Positions 63,961-64,000 of a stretch of 64,000 nt of DNA are shown here, piece by piece. The notes under the pieces are model-generated. The model was not told where the DNA came from, searched no databases, and saw only the letters and a program-made list of their open reading frames with translations. The DNA is from an uncultured Clostridia bacterium (lineage in GTDB: Bacteria > Bacillota > Clostridia > Lachnospirales > CAG-274), in NCBI GenBank assembly GCA_947630475.1, contig CANRHR010000005.1:107026-171025 (forward strand), in the 5' to 3' direction. The position numbers were made by a program, and so were the translations under genes. Within the stretch, counting starts at the first letter, position 1. Each line of letters begins with the position of its first letter.

Positions 63961-64000
63961 ACATTTTGCCGCTGATAAGCGGGAGTAATTAAACAGAAAA

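Overview
The window is chromosomal DNA from a low-GC, Gram-positive, spore-forming, flagellated anaerobe, most likely a member of the Clostridia. Evidence for this: A+T-rich sequence with strong AGGAGG ribosome sites and TTG/GTG starts; TPP and T-box leaders; dipicolinate synthase genes (dpaA/dpaB); flagellin with CsrA; a giant 2-hydroxyacyl-CoA dehydratase activase; and a long-form PyrF. I cannot name the species from sequence alone.

Layout. 1-600: start of thiC (minus strand) behind a TPP riboswitch. 0.7-7.4 kb: a surface and motility locus, all on the minus strand. It has a recombinase gene inside a 33-bp inverted repeat, then csrA, flagellin, an acidic Ser-Asp repeat protein, a membrane-anchored protein and two further secreted proteins that share a C-terminal motif. 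7.6-10.9 kb: tsaD, a membrane protein, an ECF sigma/anti-sigma pair and tRNA-Thr(GGU). 11-17 kb: argR, recN, dpaBA and transketolase. 17.5-18.7 kb: a frameshifted integrase. 18.9-21.4 kb: small membrane proteins and a second ECF sigma/anti-sigma pair. 21.7-26.9 kb: TetR with an RND efflux pump. 27-31.4 kb: the activase. 31.7-40.3 kb: clpX, clpP, tig, topA, dprA and comM. 40.8-42.3 kb: signal peptidase I and a secreted copper-amine-oxidase-like protein. 42.5-52.5 kb: a T-box-controlled branched-chain operon, ilvN-ilvC-cimA-leuC-leuD-leuB-ilvD-ilvB. 52.7-55.6 kb: citrate synthase, an RpiB-like isomerase and a stand-alone chemoreceptor signalling tip. 56-63.7 kb: the pyrB-pyrC-pyrF-carA-carB operon behind an attenuator with a short leader peptide.

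Most striking system. Upstream of csrA-flagellin lies an apparent self-inverting DNA switch. Two identical 33-bp sites, each with two 12-bp arms around an asymmetric 8-bp core, face each other and enclose a small tyrosine recombinase gene and a good flagellar-sigma (SigD/FliA) promoter. That promoter now points at csrA-flagellin, so the sequenced orientation looks ON. The flagellin leader adds a CsrA layer: a GGA in a hairpin loop plus a second GGA at the ribosome site. Phase variation would then switch both flagellin and its own translational repressor, and perhaps the secreted repeat protein downstream.

Second striking pattern. Four copies of a roughly 180-bp hairpin-rich intergenic element occur in the 64 kb. 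Each is bracketed by a direct duplication of a 24-29 bp palindrome, usually the terminator of the neighbouring gene, as if the element inserts into terminators and duplicates them. A second, shorter repeat (about 45 bp) is scattered in intergenic DNA, and one copy supplies the stop codon and last codons of tsaD.

All calls were made by reading the sequence, without database searches. Domain boundaries and membrane segments are approximate.
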